DNA of 64,000 nt. It comes from DATKYQ01 sp964640665. Its GTDB lineage: Bacteria > Myxococcota > B64-G9. This document shows positions 50,075 to 58,176 of this stretch, piece by piece. Numbering within the stretch: position 1 is the first letter of the stretch; each line of letters opens with the position of its first letter. The stretch covers positions 1 to 64,000 of the forward strand of contig CAZXHT010000018.1 in the NCBI GenBank assembly GCA_964640665.1, read 5' to 3'. The notes under the pieces were generated by a model, which did no database searches, was not told the DNA's origin, and saw only the letters and a list, made by a program, of their open reading frames with translations. A program made the position numbers and the translations under genes.

Positions 50075-50760
50075 GTGATTCCCCGGGCATTCGAGCCGTC
50101 ACTCTTGATGTGGACGGCACGCTGTACAGCATCAGGGGCATGCTGGCGCGCAGCCCGGTGGCAATGATGAGCATGATGGATTTTTTTCATGCTCTGCACC
50201 GGGTACGCGACGAAATGCGGGGTAGGGGGCCCTTCGAGGATTTCAGGGCCGAGCAGGCCGGACGTCTGGCCGCCGTGCGCGGTCTTACCGCGGAACAGGC
50301 GGCCCGCCAGGTCGAAGAAGTAATCGATCATCGATGGGCGAAGGTGTTCTCCAAAGTGCGGCCCTATCGGGGCGTGCGGCAAGCGCTTCAAGATTTGGTC
50401 GGACGCGGCGTGAGGCTTGGCCTGCTGTCCGATTATCCAATCGCCGCCAAACTCGACGGCATCGGGCTTTCCGATTTACCTTTCGGCGCCATGGTGGTCA
50501 GTGAGCAAGTGGGCGCGCTGAAACCACATCCGGCATCTTTCATCCAGGCCGCGCACGCACTTGGTGTGGAACCGGGCATGATTCTCCACGTGGGGGACCG
50601 TGAAGACTGCGATGTGGACGGGGCGCTGGCGGCAGGCATGCACGCGGCGCTTTTCCACCGTGGCCGCAGGGCGCCTGTCACTCGGGCCGAGATCGTCTTC
50701 TCGGACTGGAGAAAGTTTGTAAAGCTTCTGGGCGACAGCAGCCTACTGCCGCCGGAGTAA
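50071..50760 (+). CDS. HAD-superfamily hydrolase (Cof/phosphoglycolate-type)
   Basis: The 229-residue protein shows the four HAD motifs: DVDGT (nucleophile Asp13, Asp15), LLSDYP with the Ser/Thr position, KPHP with the Lys, and HVGDREDCDVDGA with the acidic metal ligands. The cap (residues 30-95) is helical, as in C1-type phosphatases. The gene overlaps the GH3-like gene by 4 nt, so it may remove a phosphate from a product or substrate of that enzyme; this is inference. The stop codon's last base is the first base of a 66-bp repeat copy. Confidence 0.86.
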   Translation: MSDSPGIRAVTLDVDGTLYSIRGMLARSPVAMMSMMDFFHALHRVRDEMRGRGPFEDFRAEQAGRLAAVRGLTAEQAARQVEEVIDHRWAKVFSKVRPYRGVRQALQDLVGRGVRLGLLSDYPIAAKLDGIGLSDLPFGAMVVSEQVGALKPHPASFIQAAHALGVEPGMILHVGDREDCDVDGALAAGMHAALFHRGRRAPVTRAEIVFSDWRKFVKLLGDSSLLPPE

Positions 50761-50825
50761 CACTGATTAGGCCAGCATAACGTGGCACTAACGAATCAAA
50801 AAACGATTCGTAAATGCCACTAACA
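50760..50825 (+). repeat. 66-bp dispersed repeat, copy 2
   Basis: Identical over 66 bp to 39323-39388 and in the same orientation. Its palindrome lies at 50782-50820. It begins at the last base of the HAD gene stop codon, and 82 bp later the next gene starts, so it occupies the intergenic gap. A T-run suited to a terminator is absent. Confidence 0.92.
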
Positions 50826-50907
50826 AGACATTTCCTGTTGAAAGACAAACCGCGATGCGATACAAGGAAAGCATCGATACCAATATCCTGTAAAAGGGGC
50901 AAGCCAG

Positions 50908-51870
50908 ATGAAAAAGGCAATCTTTCCCGTGTTGCTGGCAGTTGGCGTGGCCATCCTGTCAGTGATGATCACTCGCTGGAGCGTCAAATCCGAGATCGAG
51001 GAAGGGGCCGGCTTCAAGACCGATCTGTACAAGATGCAGATCGAGTTCCTCGAGAATAACTCGATTCTGAGGCCCATCACGGATATCCAGAAGCGTCCCG
51101 ACTTGCAGAAATACCTCCAGGAAGTCAATACGCTGGTCAACTGGTATTTCAAAAACCCGGTGGCCAAATTCTGGGGCAAGCATCCCGGGAAGAACGACCC
51201 GGAGAGGATCATCAAGGAGAAGCGCGAACTTGCCAAGAAAGAAGGTTCCCGTCAACGGGCTGCAAAGGGAAACCTGCCGATCTTGGAAGAAGCTTACGAG
51301 ATTGTGCACCGCGTCTACGACCAGTTCAAGCAGGGAAACTACAAGGCCGTCGCCAGCGGGTACCAGGGATCAGTTCGCCTGGACGTTTTTTCAGTCAAGA
51401 AAGACGGCAACAAACTCCGCTGGGAGATCATGGTGTGGGGAGGCATCGGGCCAATCGTCTACGGCGGCTGGAACATGAAATTGTTCAAGTCTCCCACGCC
51501 CGAAGATCAGGCCGCCTACGAGAAGGAGTTGGCCCTGGCCAAACGGAAGCATCGAGAGCCGGAGATCAAAGACCCGGCAAGCGAGCATTTCGCCGAAAGC
51601 GCATCGGCCAGCAAGCACCCGGTTTTCAACTTCAACCTCGAGGGATCCGACTACATCGCCGACTTTCCTCCCGGGGCGCGGCTGAACTATTACTTCACGC
51701 CGCCTTGCCCGCCGGAAGCGGAAAAAGTGAGGATGGCCTTCAGCCTGAAAGCACGAGCCATGTCGGGCCAGGACCAGACAATGACCTTCGAGTTCGACAT
51801 CCCTGTGGATGCCTCGTGGAAAGGGAACTGGGACGGTGTACAGAAGGTGGAAGCCGCGCCGAGCTACTGA
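50908..51870 (+). CDS. Membrane-anchored hypothetical protein
   Basis: No family is recognised. The 320-residue protein starts with a hydrophobic helix (KKAIFPVLLAVGVAILSVMIT), probably an anchor or an uncleaved signal sequence, because no lipobox or signal-peptidase site is evident. The mature part has a helical region (about 30-120) with PDLQKYLQEVNTLVNWYFK, and a C-terminal beta-rich domain (SDYIADFPPGARLNYYFTPPC, MTFEFDIPVDASWKGNW). Two short basic and acidic loops lie between. AAAAGGGGC precedes the ATG. It overlaps the convergent metallophosphoesterase gene by 7 nt. Confidence 0.68.
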   Translation: MKKAIFPVLLAVGVAILSVMITRWSVKSEIEEGAGFKTDLYKMQIEFLENNSILRPITDIQKRPDLQKYLQEVNTLVNWYFKNPVAKFWGKHPGKNDPERIIKEKRELAKKEGSRQRAAKGNLPILEEAYEIVHRVYDQFKQGNYKAVASGYQGSVRLDVFSVKKDGNKLRWEIMVWGGIGPIVYGGWNMKLFKSPTPEDQAAYEKELALAKRKHREPEIKDPASEHFAESASASKHPVFNFNLEGSDYIADFPPGARLNYYFTPPCPPEAEKVRMAFSLKARAMSGQDQTMTFEFDIPVDASWKGNWDGVQKVEAAPSY

Positions 51871-53129
51871 GCTGGTTTTTCTTCTTCCGTCTTGGCGGGG
51901 GTCGTTGGCTGGGAAGTCTTGGCTGCTTGTCCTATCCTGAAGATCTTGTATTTTGCCTTCTTGCCAACGACGTGAATCACGGCAGCCATCCCGACGCTCT
52001 CGGTCCCGTCGTTCATGCTCCAACTCATGCTGTCGGCCGGACCCGGGTTCAGGTACAGCGAGTCAACGTACTTGTCCTGGGGAATGATTTCCGTGCCGTC
52101 GAGGTTTGTGGCCTTACCGCCGGCTTCCTGGATGTTGCCGAAAGCGCCGAAGGGGATAGACGCCTTGACGATTGCATTTGTCAGCCAAGGGTTACCGACA
52201 TTGGCGCCCTCGGAGACAACGTCGATGCCGTTGCGATCCTTCTGCCTCGGGGGACCGTGCGAAACCAACATGACCGGGTCGTTGGCCTGGTGTGCCAGAT
52301 CGACGAGAGAAAGCGTGTCGCTTTCGTAGTACAGGCACTTGTCCCAGGTGCAATGGACATACTCGGGATCGTGGTAGCCGGGCATGCTGATGATATCCAG
52401 GTCGTCCAGGTCGGCGCGCCTGATCTGATCGAGGCTGAAAACATTCGGATAGTCCTCGGATAGCGTGGTCATGGCGCTGTTAAATGTCGTCTTACACTCA
52501 CGGTTGCCGATTATCGCCAGGACCGGGAGATCGCTCTCAGCAAGAACCGATACGACCTCGACGATATCTTCGAGGCTTTTGGCCACGGCCTCGCGGCGGG
52601 ACTTGCTGATTACGCGCCGCCGATAGCGTTCTTTCTCGGCGCTGCTGAGAGGCTTGCCCTGGGCGTCTTTTTCGGGGACATCGATTTCCTCGGGGACTGG
52701 CAAGATACTGGCAATATCGCCCAGGTGGATAATAAACTCGGCCTTTTCCTGCTTGAAGAATTTGACAATCTTGTCGATGTTTTCCAGGTTCTTCTCGGTT
52801 TTTTCCTTGGTGTCGGAGATAATTCCCACTACCACCTCGGAATCCGGGTCTTTATCGAGTTGGGTGAGCAGGTATCCATCCAGCTTGAACTTATGATCCG
52901 CAACCGCAATAACCTTCGGCTTGCCGCTGAGCTTCACAGGCCCGATACAATCATCCAGCGAAGCCTTGAAAACCGGCTGGGCAGGCATTGCCTGGTGAGT
53001 AGCCGCAGGCTGCTTCTTCTCGTTTTTCTCGATCTTCTCCTTGTCTTTCCCGAGGCAACCCGCCGCGAAAACAGCGCAAACAACCAAGGTTACCGCCCAG
53101 GGAAAGAACAACCTGGAAAGGCTATTCAT
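51864..53129 (-). CDS. Lipoprotein metallophosphoesterase
   Basis: The 421-residue protein has a lipoprotein signal (AVTLVVCAVFAAGC) and a calcineurin-like phosphoesterase domain. The metal-binding blocks are VGIISDTKE, IIHLGDIA, AIIGNREC (the expected Asn-His is Asn-Arg), and LVSHGPPRQKD. A pre-domain (about 50-105) contains IGPVKLSGKPKVIAVADHKF. The GNRE variant in the third motif is unusual and may change activity. The substrate is unknown. The C-terminus is Pro/Thr/Glu-rich. It is transcribed toward the 50908 gene. Confidence 0.82.
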   Translation of the reverse strand: MNSLSRLFFPWAVTLVVCAVFAAGCLGKDKEKIEKNEKKQPAATHQAMPAQPVFKASLDDCIGPVKLSGKPKVIAVADHKFKLDGYLLTQLDKDPDSEVVVGIISDTKEKTEKNLENIDKIVKFFKQEKAEFIIHLGDIASILPVPEEIDVPEKDAQGKPLSSAEKERYRRRVISKSRREAVAKSLEDIVEVVSVLAESDLPVLAIIGNRECKTTFNSAMTTLSEDYPNVFSLDQIRRADLDDLDIISMPGYHDPEYVHCTWDKCLYYESDTLSLVDLAHQANDPVMLVSHGPPRQKDRNGIDVVSEGANVGNPWLTNAIVKASIPFGAFGNIQEAGGKATNLDGTEIIPQDKYVDSLYLNPGPADSMSWSMNDGTESVGMAAVIHVVGKKAKYKIFRIGQAAKTSQPTTPAKTEEEKPAQ

Positions 53130-53320
53130 GATGACCTCCTAGAGTGCGCAGGCTTGCCTCGCACGCATGAAACCCGGATCTCGGGCCAGTATACACAATC
53201 TGTCTCACCCTACAAGAAATTAGTTTCCAGTTCCCATGGTCTTTCATCGGGACTCATGACGCGTTGACTCCATGCACCGGGCTGGGTAGTCTGAAGTCCG
53301 GACAGATGAAGGAATCGAGC

Positions 53321-54706
53321 ATGCATACGGCACTGCGCGGGCGGGTTGCCGCGTTTATCCGCGCCAACGGACTCTGCAAGCCCGGAGACCGGGTTCTTGT
53401 GGCCTGCTCCGGGGGCCCGGACTCCACGGCCATGATGGATCTGATGCGGTCGCTTTCCGGCCGGCTGGGAATCGACCTTGGTGTGCTGTACGTCGACCAT
53501 CACCAGTTTGCCGGATCGCGGCGGGCTTGTGCGCAGGTCAAGGCGCGCTGCCGGCGCTGGCGCCTGCCATTCCGTGAAGCATCACTCGATCGGAAGACCC
53601 CGTCCGGATCCTCCGAGGCAAACCTGAGAGAGGCTCGCTATCGGGTTTTTTCGCGCGTCGCCCGCCAGGGCGGCTACGGGCTGGTGGCCACGGCCCATAC
53701 ACGCGCCGATCAGGTAGAGACTGTCTTGATGCGCATCTTCCGTGGCACCGGTGTGGATGGACTGACCGGAATACCCGCCAAGCGCTCGGGCATATTCATC
53801 AGGCCGCTTCTGGAATGCGATCGGGAAGAAATTCTCGACTACTTGCGTTCGCGCAGGCTGCGCTGGTTTGACGATCCCACAAACAGCAGCAAAGCATATC
53901 TCAGGAACAGGATCCGGCACGAATTGCTCCCTGCGATAAGGCGTATTGCCAACCCTTCGGTCGGACGGGCAATCCTGCGGCTCTCGAGAGCGGCGTCCCG
54001 TGACTGTGACTTGCTTGGTAAGATGGCTGTCACGCTTCAACAGAGTTCACTCGATACCGGACGTACGGCGCTGCCCGTTGACGTTCTCACCAACCTGCAC
54101 GATGCCGTCCTGTCGAGGGTCGTCCTGCGCATGTTGAGAGGGCTGTCAGGCGTCGGCGCAAACCTCGAACAGGATCACGTCGAGCGGATCATAGCCATGT
54201 TGAGGACTTCTGAGCGATCCGCCGACTGGAGCCTCGATTTGCCCGGAGACGTGTTTTGTCGGGTCCAGCAGGGGCTTTTTTCGTTTCAGCCCCGGCGCCC
54301 GGGGGCGGCAAGTATGTTCAAGGCTGAGTTGAGCGGCCCGGGGGAAGTTATTTTGATGCCTACCGGTTCGCGGATCGAATTGCGCTTTCAGTCTGACTGG
54401 GATCCTTCCGAGGCTTCTCACCTTGCGGCGTTCTTCGACGGCAATCAGATCGACTTTCCCCTGATTGTGCGTTCGCCGTCACCCGGAGACCGGATCGACG
54501 TCTGGGGAGGAAGCACCAGGAAAGTCTCGCGGGTTCTGCAAGATGCCAAGATCCCGCGCCACATGCGCCCGGGCATACCGTTGTTGGTAAGCGGGACAAC
54601 AGTATTGTGGGTTGCGGGACTGCGGCGCTCCATGACCGCACCCGTCAAGAGGGGCTGTATGAAAATCCTGGCGGCGAAACTTATCTCGCTGCATGATAAC
54701 CTGTAA
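53321..54706 (+). CDS. tilS: tRNA(Ile)-lysidine synthetase
   Basis: TilS adds lysine to C34 of the CAU-anticodon tRNA(Ile), changing codon reading from AUG to AUA. The PP-loop SGGPDS is at 30-35 (from ATG 53321). Further blocks are LYVDHHQFAGSRRACAQVKA, ATAHTRADQVETVLMRIFRGTG, IRPLLECDREEILDYL and DDPTNSSKAYLRNRIRHELLP, all typical. The C-terminal domain (about 300-460) with PSPGDRIDVWGGSTRKVSRVLQDAKIPRHMRPGIPLL is also family-like. The start is uncertain; ATG 53321 has AAGGAA before it and fits, while ATG 53306 is possible. Confidence 0.93.
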   Translation: MHTALRGRVAAFIRANGLCKPGDRVLVACSGGPDSTAMMDLMRSLSGRLGIDLGVLYVDHHQFAGSRRACAQVKARCRRWRLPFREASLDRKTPSGSSEANLREARYRVFSRVARQGGYGLVATAHTRADQVETVLMRIFRGTGVDGLTGIPAKRSGIFIRPLLECDREEILDYLRSRRLRWFDDPTNSSKAYLRNRIRHELLPAIRRIANPSVGRAILRLSRAASRDCDLLGKMAVTLQQSSLDTGRTALPVDVLTNLHDAVLSRVVLRMLRGLSGVGANLEQDHVERIIAMLRTSERSADWSLDLPGDVFCRVQQGLFSFQPRRPGAASMFKAELSGPGEVILMPTGSRIELRFQSDWDPSEASHLAAFFDGNQIDFPLIVRSPSPGDRIDVWGGSTRKVSRVLQDAKIPRHMRPGIPLLVSGTTVLWVAGLRRSMTAPVKRGCMKILAAKLISLHDNL

Positions 54707-54710
54707 GCGT

Positions 54711-54739
54711 TTGACAAATTAGCCCGCCGGTGCTACTTA
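54711..54739 (+). promoter_or_regulatory. Candidate promoter of the YfcE-type phosphoesterase gene
   Basis: TTGACA (54711-54716), 17 nt, then TACTTA (54734-54739), a good -35 with a weak -10. It lies between tilS and the gene at 54771, right after the tilS stop. Confidence 0.45.
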
Positions 54740-54770
54740 CCTGCTTGCATTTTAAGCCAAGGAGTTGACG

Positions 54771-55271
54771 ATGCTTGTCGGAATAATGGCTGACTCGCAT
54801 GACAATTTACCAGCGATAGAAAAAGCGGTTGATTTTTTCAATGAAAAAAAAGTGGGCTTCATCATCCATGCCGGGGACTTCATTGCTCCCTTCGCCTTGA
54901 AGCCACTAGACAGAATTCGCTGCCCGTGGATCGGAGTTTTTGGAAACAACGACGGCGAGCAGGCGGGTCTTACCGCCGAATCGAAGGGCCGGATCCAGCC
55001 GGCGCCATACGAGTTGAACCTCGACGGCAAGAAGGTCGTCGTGGTTCACGACCTGACGGCGGTCAGCGTCGACAAGCTGGTCGAACAGGGCGCCGAATTG
55101 ATTGTTTCGGGACACACTCACAAGGCCGAAATCAAGAAGACCGACGGTGGCACCTTGCTCGTCAACCCGGGCGAAACTGGAGGTTGGCTCTACGGGAAAA
55201 AGACCATCTGTATAGTGGACACCGGCAATCTCGAGTGCACGCTGCATGAAATAAAATCTGAACCTATTTGA
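54771..55271 (+). CDS. YfcE/MJ0936-type metallophosphoesterase
   Basis: A 166-residue cytosolic phosphodiesterase of the YfcE/MJ0936 group. All metal-binding blocks are intact: MADSHDN, IIHAGDFI, GVFGNNDGE, VVHD, SGHTHKAEI and LVNPGETG. The family size is normal. Known members hydrolyse phosphodiesters in vitro, and physiological roles are mostly open. ATG 54771 has AAGGAG 6 nt upstream, better than TTG 54765. It overlaps the end of the convergent NlpC-type gene by 8 nt. Confidence 0.92.
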   Translation: MLVGIMADSHDNLPAIEKAVDFFNEKKVGFIIHAGDFIAPFALKPLDRIRCPWIGVFGNNDGEQAGLTAESKGRIQPAPYELNLDGKKVVVVHDLTAVSVDKLVEQGAELIVSGHTHKAEIKKTDGGTLLVNPGETGGWLYGKKTICIVDTGNLECTLHEIKSEPI

Positions 55272-56109
55272 TGATCGTGGCGAAGGCGTGAAAAAGCTCG
55301 CCTGTAAGCCTGGCGGAATGTGCCCGGCCACCGGATCCAGCGCGAAGATAATGATTGAGCACTTTTCCCGTGCCGGGTTGGCGCCTGGTGTGGGGCGTGA
55401 AGAGATTCATCTTGTAACGCAGGACGCCGCGACGGACGTGGTGAATGAAGGTCACGGTGCCATCGGAGTCGACACGCTCCACGATGCCGACGTGAGTCAG
55501 GAGATCGTTGTTGCGCCCATCGCCGTTGCGGTCGAAGGTGTTGCTGAAGAAGACCAGATCTCCGATTGCAGGCACCTTGTGGTGATGCACGAGGCCGCGT
55601 TTCCACACGGCCGTGTAGATGGCGGCCACACCGCTTCCTCCGGCGCCACGTGCCTGGAGAAGATTCGTATCGATTCCGTCCCGGGTGAGGGTGGCAAGCA
55701 CGAAACCGGAACAGTCCTGTCGGAATCGACGCCCGTTGATGTTATACTTCGGATGGTGCAACATGGATCTGGCCTGCGAAGCGAGGGCCAGGTGGAGATC
55801 GAAAATGTCGGAACCACCGGCGGGCGTGTAAAGAACTTCGAGATGCTCACGGGGCGATACGAGATTGTTGCGACAACTGTTGAGCAGAGGATGTGAGAAT
55901 GAACTCGTACAGGCTGGAACCGGCCGTCTGACGGCAATATCGGGCATAATCGATGCCGCTTTGGAAGTGGAATTGCCGAGTTCGATCCTGGAATCGTGAA
56001 ACAGCGGATGACGAAGTTGCGGAAAAATCGAGGGAGACGTGGCTGAGATACAACCTGTAAACGTGGTTCCAAAAACCACGACGATTCTCAATCTCGTAAT
56101 AAGTCTCAC
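55264..56109 (-). CDS. NlpC/P60-family lipoprotein, probable cell-wall peptidase
   Basis: The 281-residue lipoprotein signal ends in TFTGC (Cys20). A linker of about 90 residues leads to an NlpC/P60-like domain with QDCSGFVLATL (catalytic Cys133), AIGDLVFF, and THVGIVE (His206), matching the Cys-His arrangement used to cleave peptidoglycan stem peptides. A third catalytic residue is not obvious. An extra loop DRNGDGRNND (about 193-202) looks like a Ca-binding motif. GTG 56109 is preceded by AAGGAGG. The upstream region carries a promoter that overlaps that of the divergent gene. Confidence 0.82.
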   Translation of the reverse strand: MRLITRLRIVVVFGTTFTGCISATSPSIFPQLRHPLFHDSRIELGNSTSKAASIMPDIAVRRPVPACTSSFSHPLLNSCRNNLVSPREHLEVLYTPAGGSDIFDLHLALASQARSMLHHPKYNINGRRFRQDCSGFVLATLTRDGIDTNLLQARGAGGSGVAAIYTAVWKRGLVHHHKVPAIGDLVFFSNTFDRNGDGRNNDLLTHVGIVERVDSDGTVTFIHHVRRGVLRYKMNLFTPHTRRQPGTGKVLNHYLRAGSGGRAHSARLTGELFHAFATIIK

Positions 56110-56129
56110 AGAAATCCTCCTTGAAACAA

Positions 56130-56158
56130 ATCGTATCCCACATTAGACTACATGTCAA
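56130..56158 (-). promoter_or_regulatory. Divergent promoter region between NlpC-type gene and lipoprotein gene
   Basis: On the minus strand TTGACA (56158-56153), 17 nt, then TACGAT (56135-56130). On the plus strand TTGAAA (56121-56126), 17 nt, then TAGACT (56144-56149), so the two promoters overlap. The minus promoter runs into AAGGAGG before GTG 56109. A copy of the TACCTACATT motif lies at 56174-56183. Confidence 0.55.
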
Positions 56159-58047
56159 ATAATAGGCTACATATACCTACATTATACCACCTGGCACTGG
56201 GAAGCCTGCTTTCTTGCCTTGTGTTTTCCCATATGGCGTGCCTAACCGGATCTTGGGATCGCGTAAAGGAGAGTCAGGACGTCGATGAACTGATGCGTTT
56301 CGTCCACGAGTTCCCAAAAGACCCGAATGCCGCCGACGCGTTGCGCCGGGTAGAATTGCTTCACTACCGCGATGCCGTTGCCGCGAACACTCTTTATGCT
56401 TACAGGCTATTCCTGCGTCGGCATCCGGGCTCGGTCCACGCTATCGAGATCAAGCACCGGTTTGAAGACCTGGGCTTCGAAGTTGCCCGCCGGGAGAACG
56501 ATCTCGTTGCGCTTAAGACCTTTCTCGATCACTGGCCTCATGGGAGATTTTCGAGCCGGGCGGCGGAGTTGATCGTTGAGATCGCATGCAAAAATTTGCT
56601 TGGCAGCAGAGATCCCGCGGCTATCTCGAAATTTGTAAAAACAAACCCGGCGGCCCCTTGCAAGGATGAGTTGCAAACACTCGCCGAGAAACTGCTCTTC
56701 ACGCGTGCCAGGGACTCCGGGGGAGTTCGCGAACTTCTGGAGTTTATCGACAGCAATCCCGCGGTCCGGTTTACCCAAATGGCCAGGCGCACCGTCGTCA
56801 CCCGGCAGGTCAGCGCCTTGTTGAAGGCTGCACGATTCGAACAAGCGAAGCGGTTAGTCGCCGGCCTTGCCGGGGCGCCGGCGCAGTCCGTTCTTATGAA
56901 GACAATCGAGCAGGCCAGGCTCGACTGGATCTCGTCCTCGTTCGATCCACGGGCCATGCTCGCCGAGCTGGAAAATCTTCCCGCCGACAGTGCGTCGCGG
57001 GTTCACAGACGTGCGGCCGTCATTCAGAGGAGGCCCAGGATCTTCGGGCCCCTGGCAAATGCAACCGGGATACTGAAATCGCCCCTGGCCACCCTTGCAG
57101 GGGTAGCCGATCTTCGCGATCCGCGGGATCATTGGATGCATATCGACAGATTGGCTCTTCTTCCCGACGAGCAATGCGCGGGTTTACTGCTGGCCGCCCT
57201 GGCCGATTCGTTCCTCGAGGTGCGCAGACAGGCGTTGCGCTCCCTGCGCGAAGTTTTGGAGAGATTTGGGGAAGTCCGATCGGAAAGCTGGCTGCATGCG
57301 AAGACGGCGGCGATCGAGGCAAAGGCCCGCAGCGGAGCGCTGTTGCTGAAACTGGCCGTCCTGCGAGCGCTCGCGGGCGACAAAGAGCGGGCGCTAGAGA
57401 TGCTCATGCGAGAGACAGAGAACACCGGGAGTGAAGACATTTTCCCGGGCTACCTGGCGGCGCGTCTGAGCGCCGAACTCGACAACGAGAAACGCGCGGC
57501 CACGATGGCCAAAAGGTTTTCAGACACGGTCAGGCAATTTTGCAACGACAGAGTCACGGCCTGGCGTGAAGGCGGTTTAGCAGGCAGCCCGAATGGCTGG
57601 TTGACATTGCGGCAGCTTTTCGGAGCCACCAGGTTGTGGAACGAGGTGTTGGCACCGTTCGGATATGGGAAAGTAAGCAAAGCGCGAATCTCGGCCTTCG
57701 AGTCGTTTCTGGGCCCCTGGTTGGAGCGAAGCGGCAATGCGCTCGACGCGACAAGGGCCTTTCTCGATCAGGCCGAATCCGGCTGGGCGAGCTCACATGC
57801 CGGCTACGACCTGTCGGCGAGCCGGCATGGAATCGGGCCGCGCCGGGACCAGGCTGCTCCCGGCGAAAAGGAAGCTCTGTCCAGGCTGGCTTTCTGCGGC
57901 AGAACGGCTGCTTTAACCTCGCTCTCGTGGGCAGCCTGCTGTCATCCGCGTAAAGAGACTCGCAGGCTGGCCGCAAGTATGAAGTTGCAGGCCGATCTTG
58001 TGAGCAGAGTCGCATTGCTGTGGCCGCTCTTGGACTGCGGGCGTTGA
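56152..58047 (+). CDS. Large hypothetical lipoprotein/secreted protein, helical repeats
   Basis: No family is recognised. The 631-residue frame begins near 56152, with a hydrophobic N-terminal stretch (LYHLALGSLLSCLVFSHMAC) that fits a secretion or lipoprotein signal; the exact Cys (SLLSC or HMAC) is unclear. The rest is predicted helical with TPR/HEAT-like stretches (AKTAAIEAKARSGALLLKLAVL and ERALEMLMRETENTGSE). The start is uncertain: ATG 56152 has no ribosome-binding site and lies only 3 nt after the TAGACT box at 56149. The last 60 residues include four Cys and look unusual. Confidence 0.6.
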   Translation: MSNNRLHIPTLYHLALGSLLSCLVFSHMACLTGSWDRVKESQDVDELMRFVHEFPKDPNAADALRRVELLHYRDAVAANTLYAYRLFLRRHPGSVHAIEIKHRFEDLGFEVARRENDLVALKTFLDHWPHGRFSSRAAELIVEIACKNLLGSRDPAAISKFVKTNPAAPCKDELQTLAEKLLFTRARDSGGVRELLEFIDSNPAVRFTQMARRTVVTRQVSALLKAARFEQAKRLVAGLAGAPAQSVLMKTIEQARLDWISSSFDPRAMLAELENLPADSASRVHRRAAVIQRRPRIFGPLANATGILKSPLATLAGVADLRDPRDHWMHIDRLALLPDEQCAGLLLAALADSFLEVRRQALRSLREVLERFGEVRSESWLHAKTAAIEAKARSGALLLKLAVLRALAGDKERALEMLMRETENTGSEDIFPGYLAARLSAELDNEKRAATMAKRFSDTVRQFCNDRVTAWREGGLAGSPNGWLTLRQLFGATRLWNEVLAPFGYGKVSKARISAFESFLGPWLERSGNALDATRAFLDQAESGWASSHAGYDLSASRHGIGPRRDQAAPGEKEALSRLAFCGRTAALTSLSWAACCHPRKETRRLAASMKLQADLVSRVALLWPLLDCGR

Positions 58048-58137
58048 GAACCGGCTAAACAACGACGTCACCCCGAGAAATAATACTTGTCTCTTTCGGC
58101 CGTCTATGTCTTCATTTCAAATGACGACGGGCGGGCG

Positions 58138-58152
58138 GGGTAGTATCTACCC
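58138..58152. promoter_or_regulatory. Palindrome upstream of the substrate-binding protein gene
   Basis: GGGTAG-TAT-CTACCC, perfect 6-bp arms around 3 nt, 24 nt before GTG 58177. It is long enough for an operator or a small hairpin in the leader. Confidence 0.45.
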
Positions 58153-58176
58153 GACTCGGATCAGAAGGAGTTGATA

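Noticed and set aside
22112..53267. 14-bp match TCATGACGCGTTGA at 22112 and 53254
   Set aside because: A 14-mer pair is expected by chance in 64 kb and the flanks do not match.
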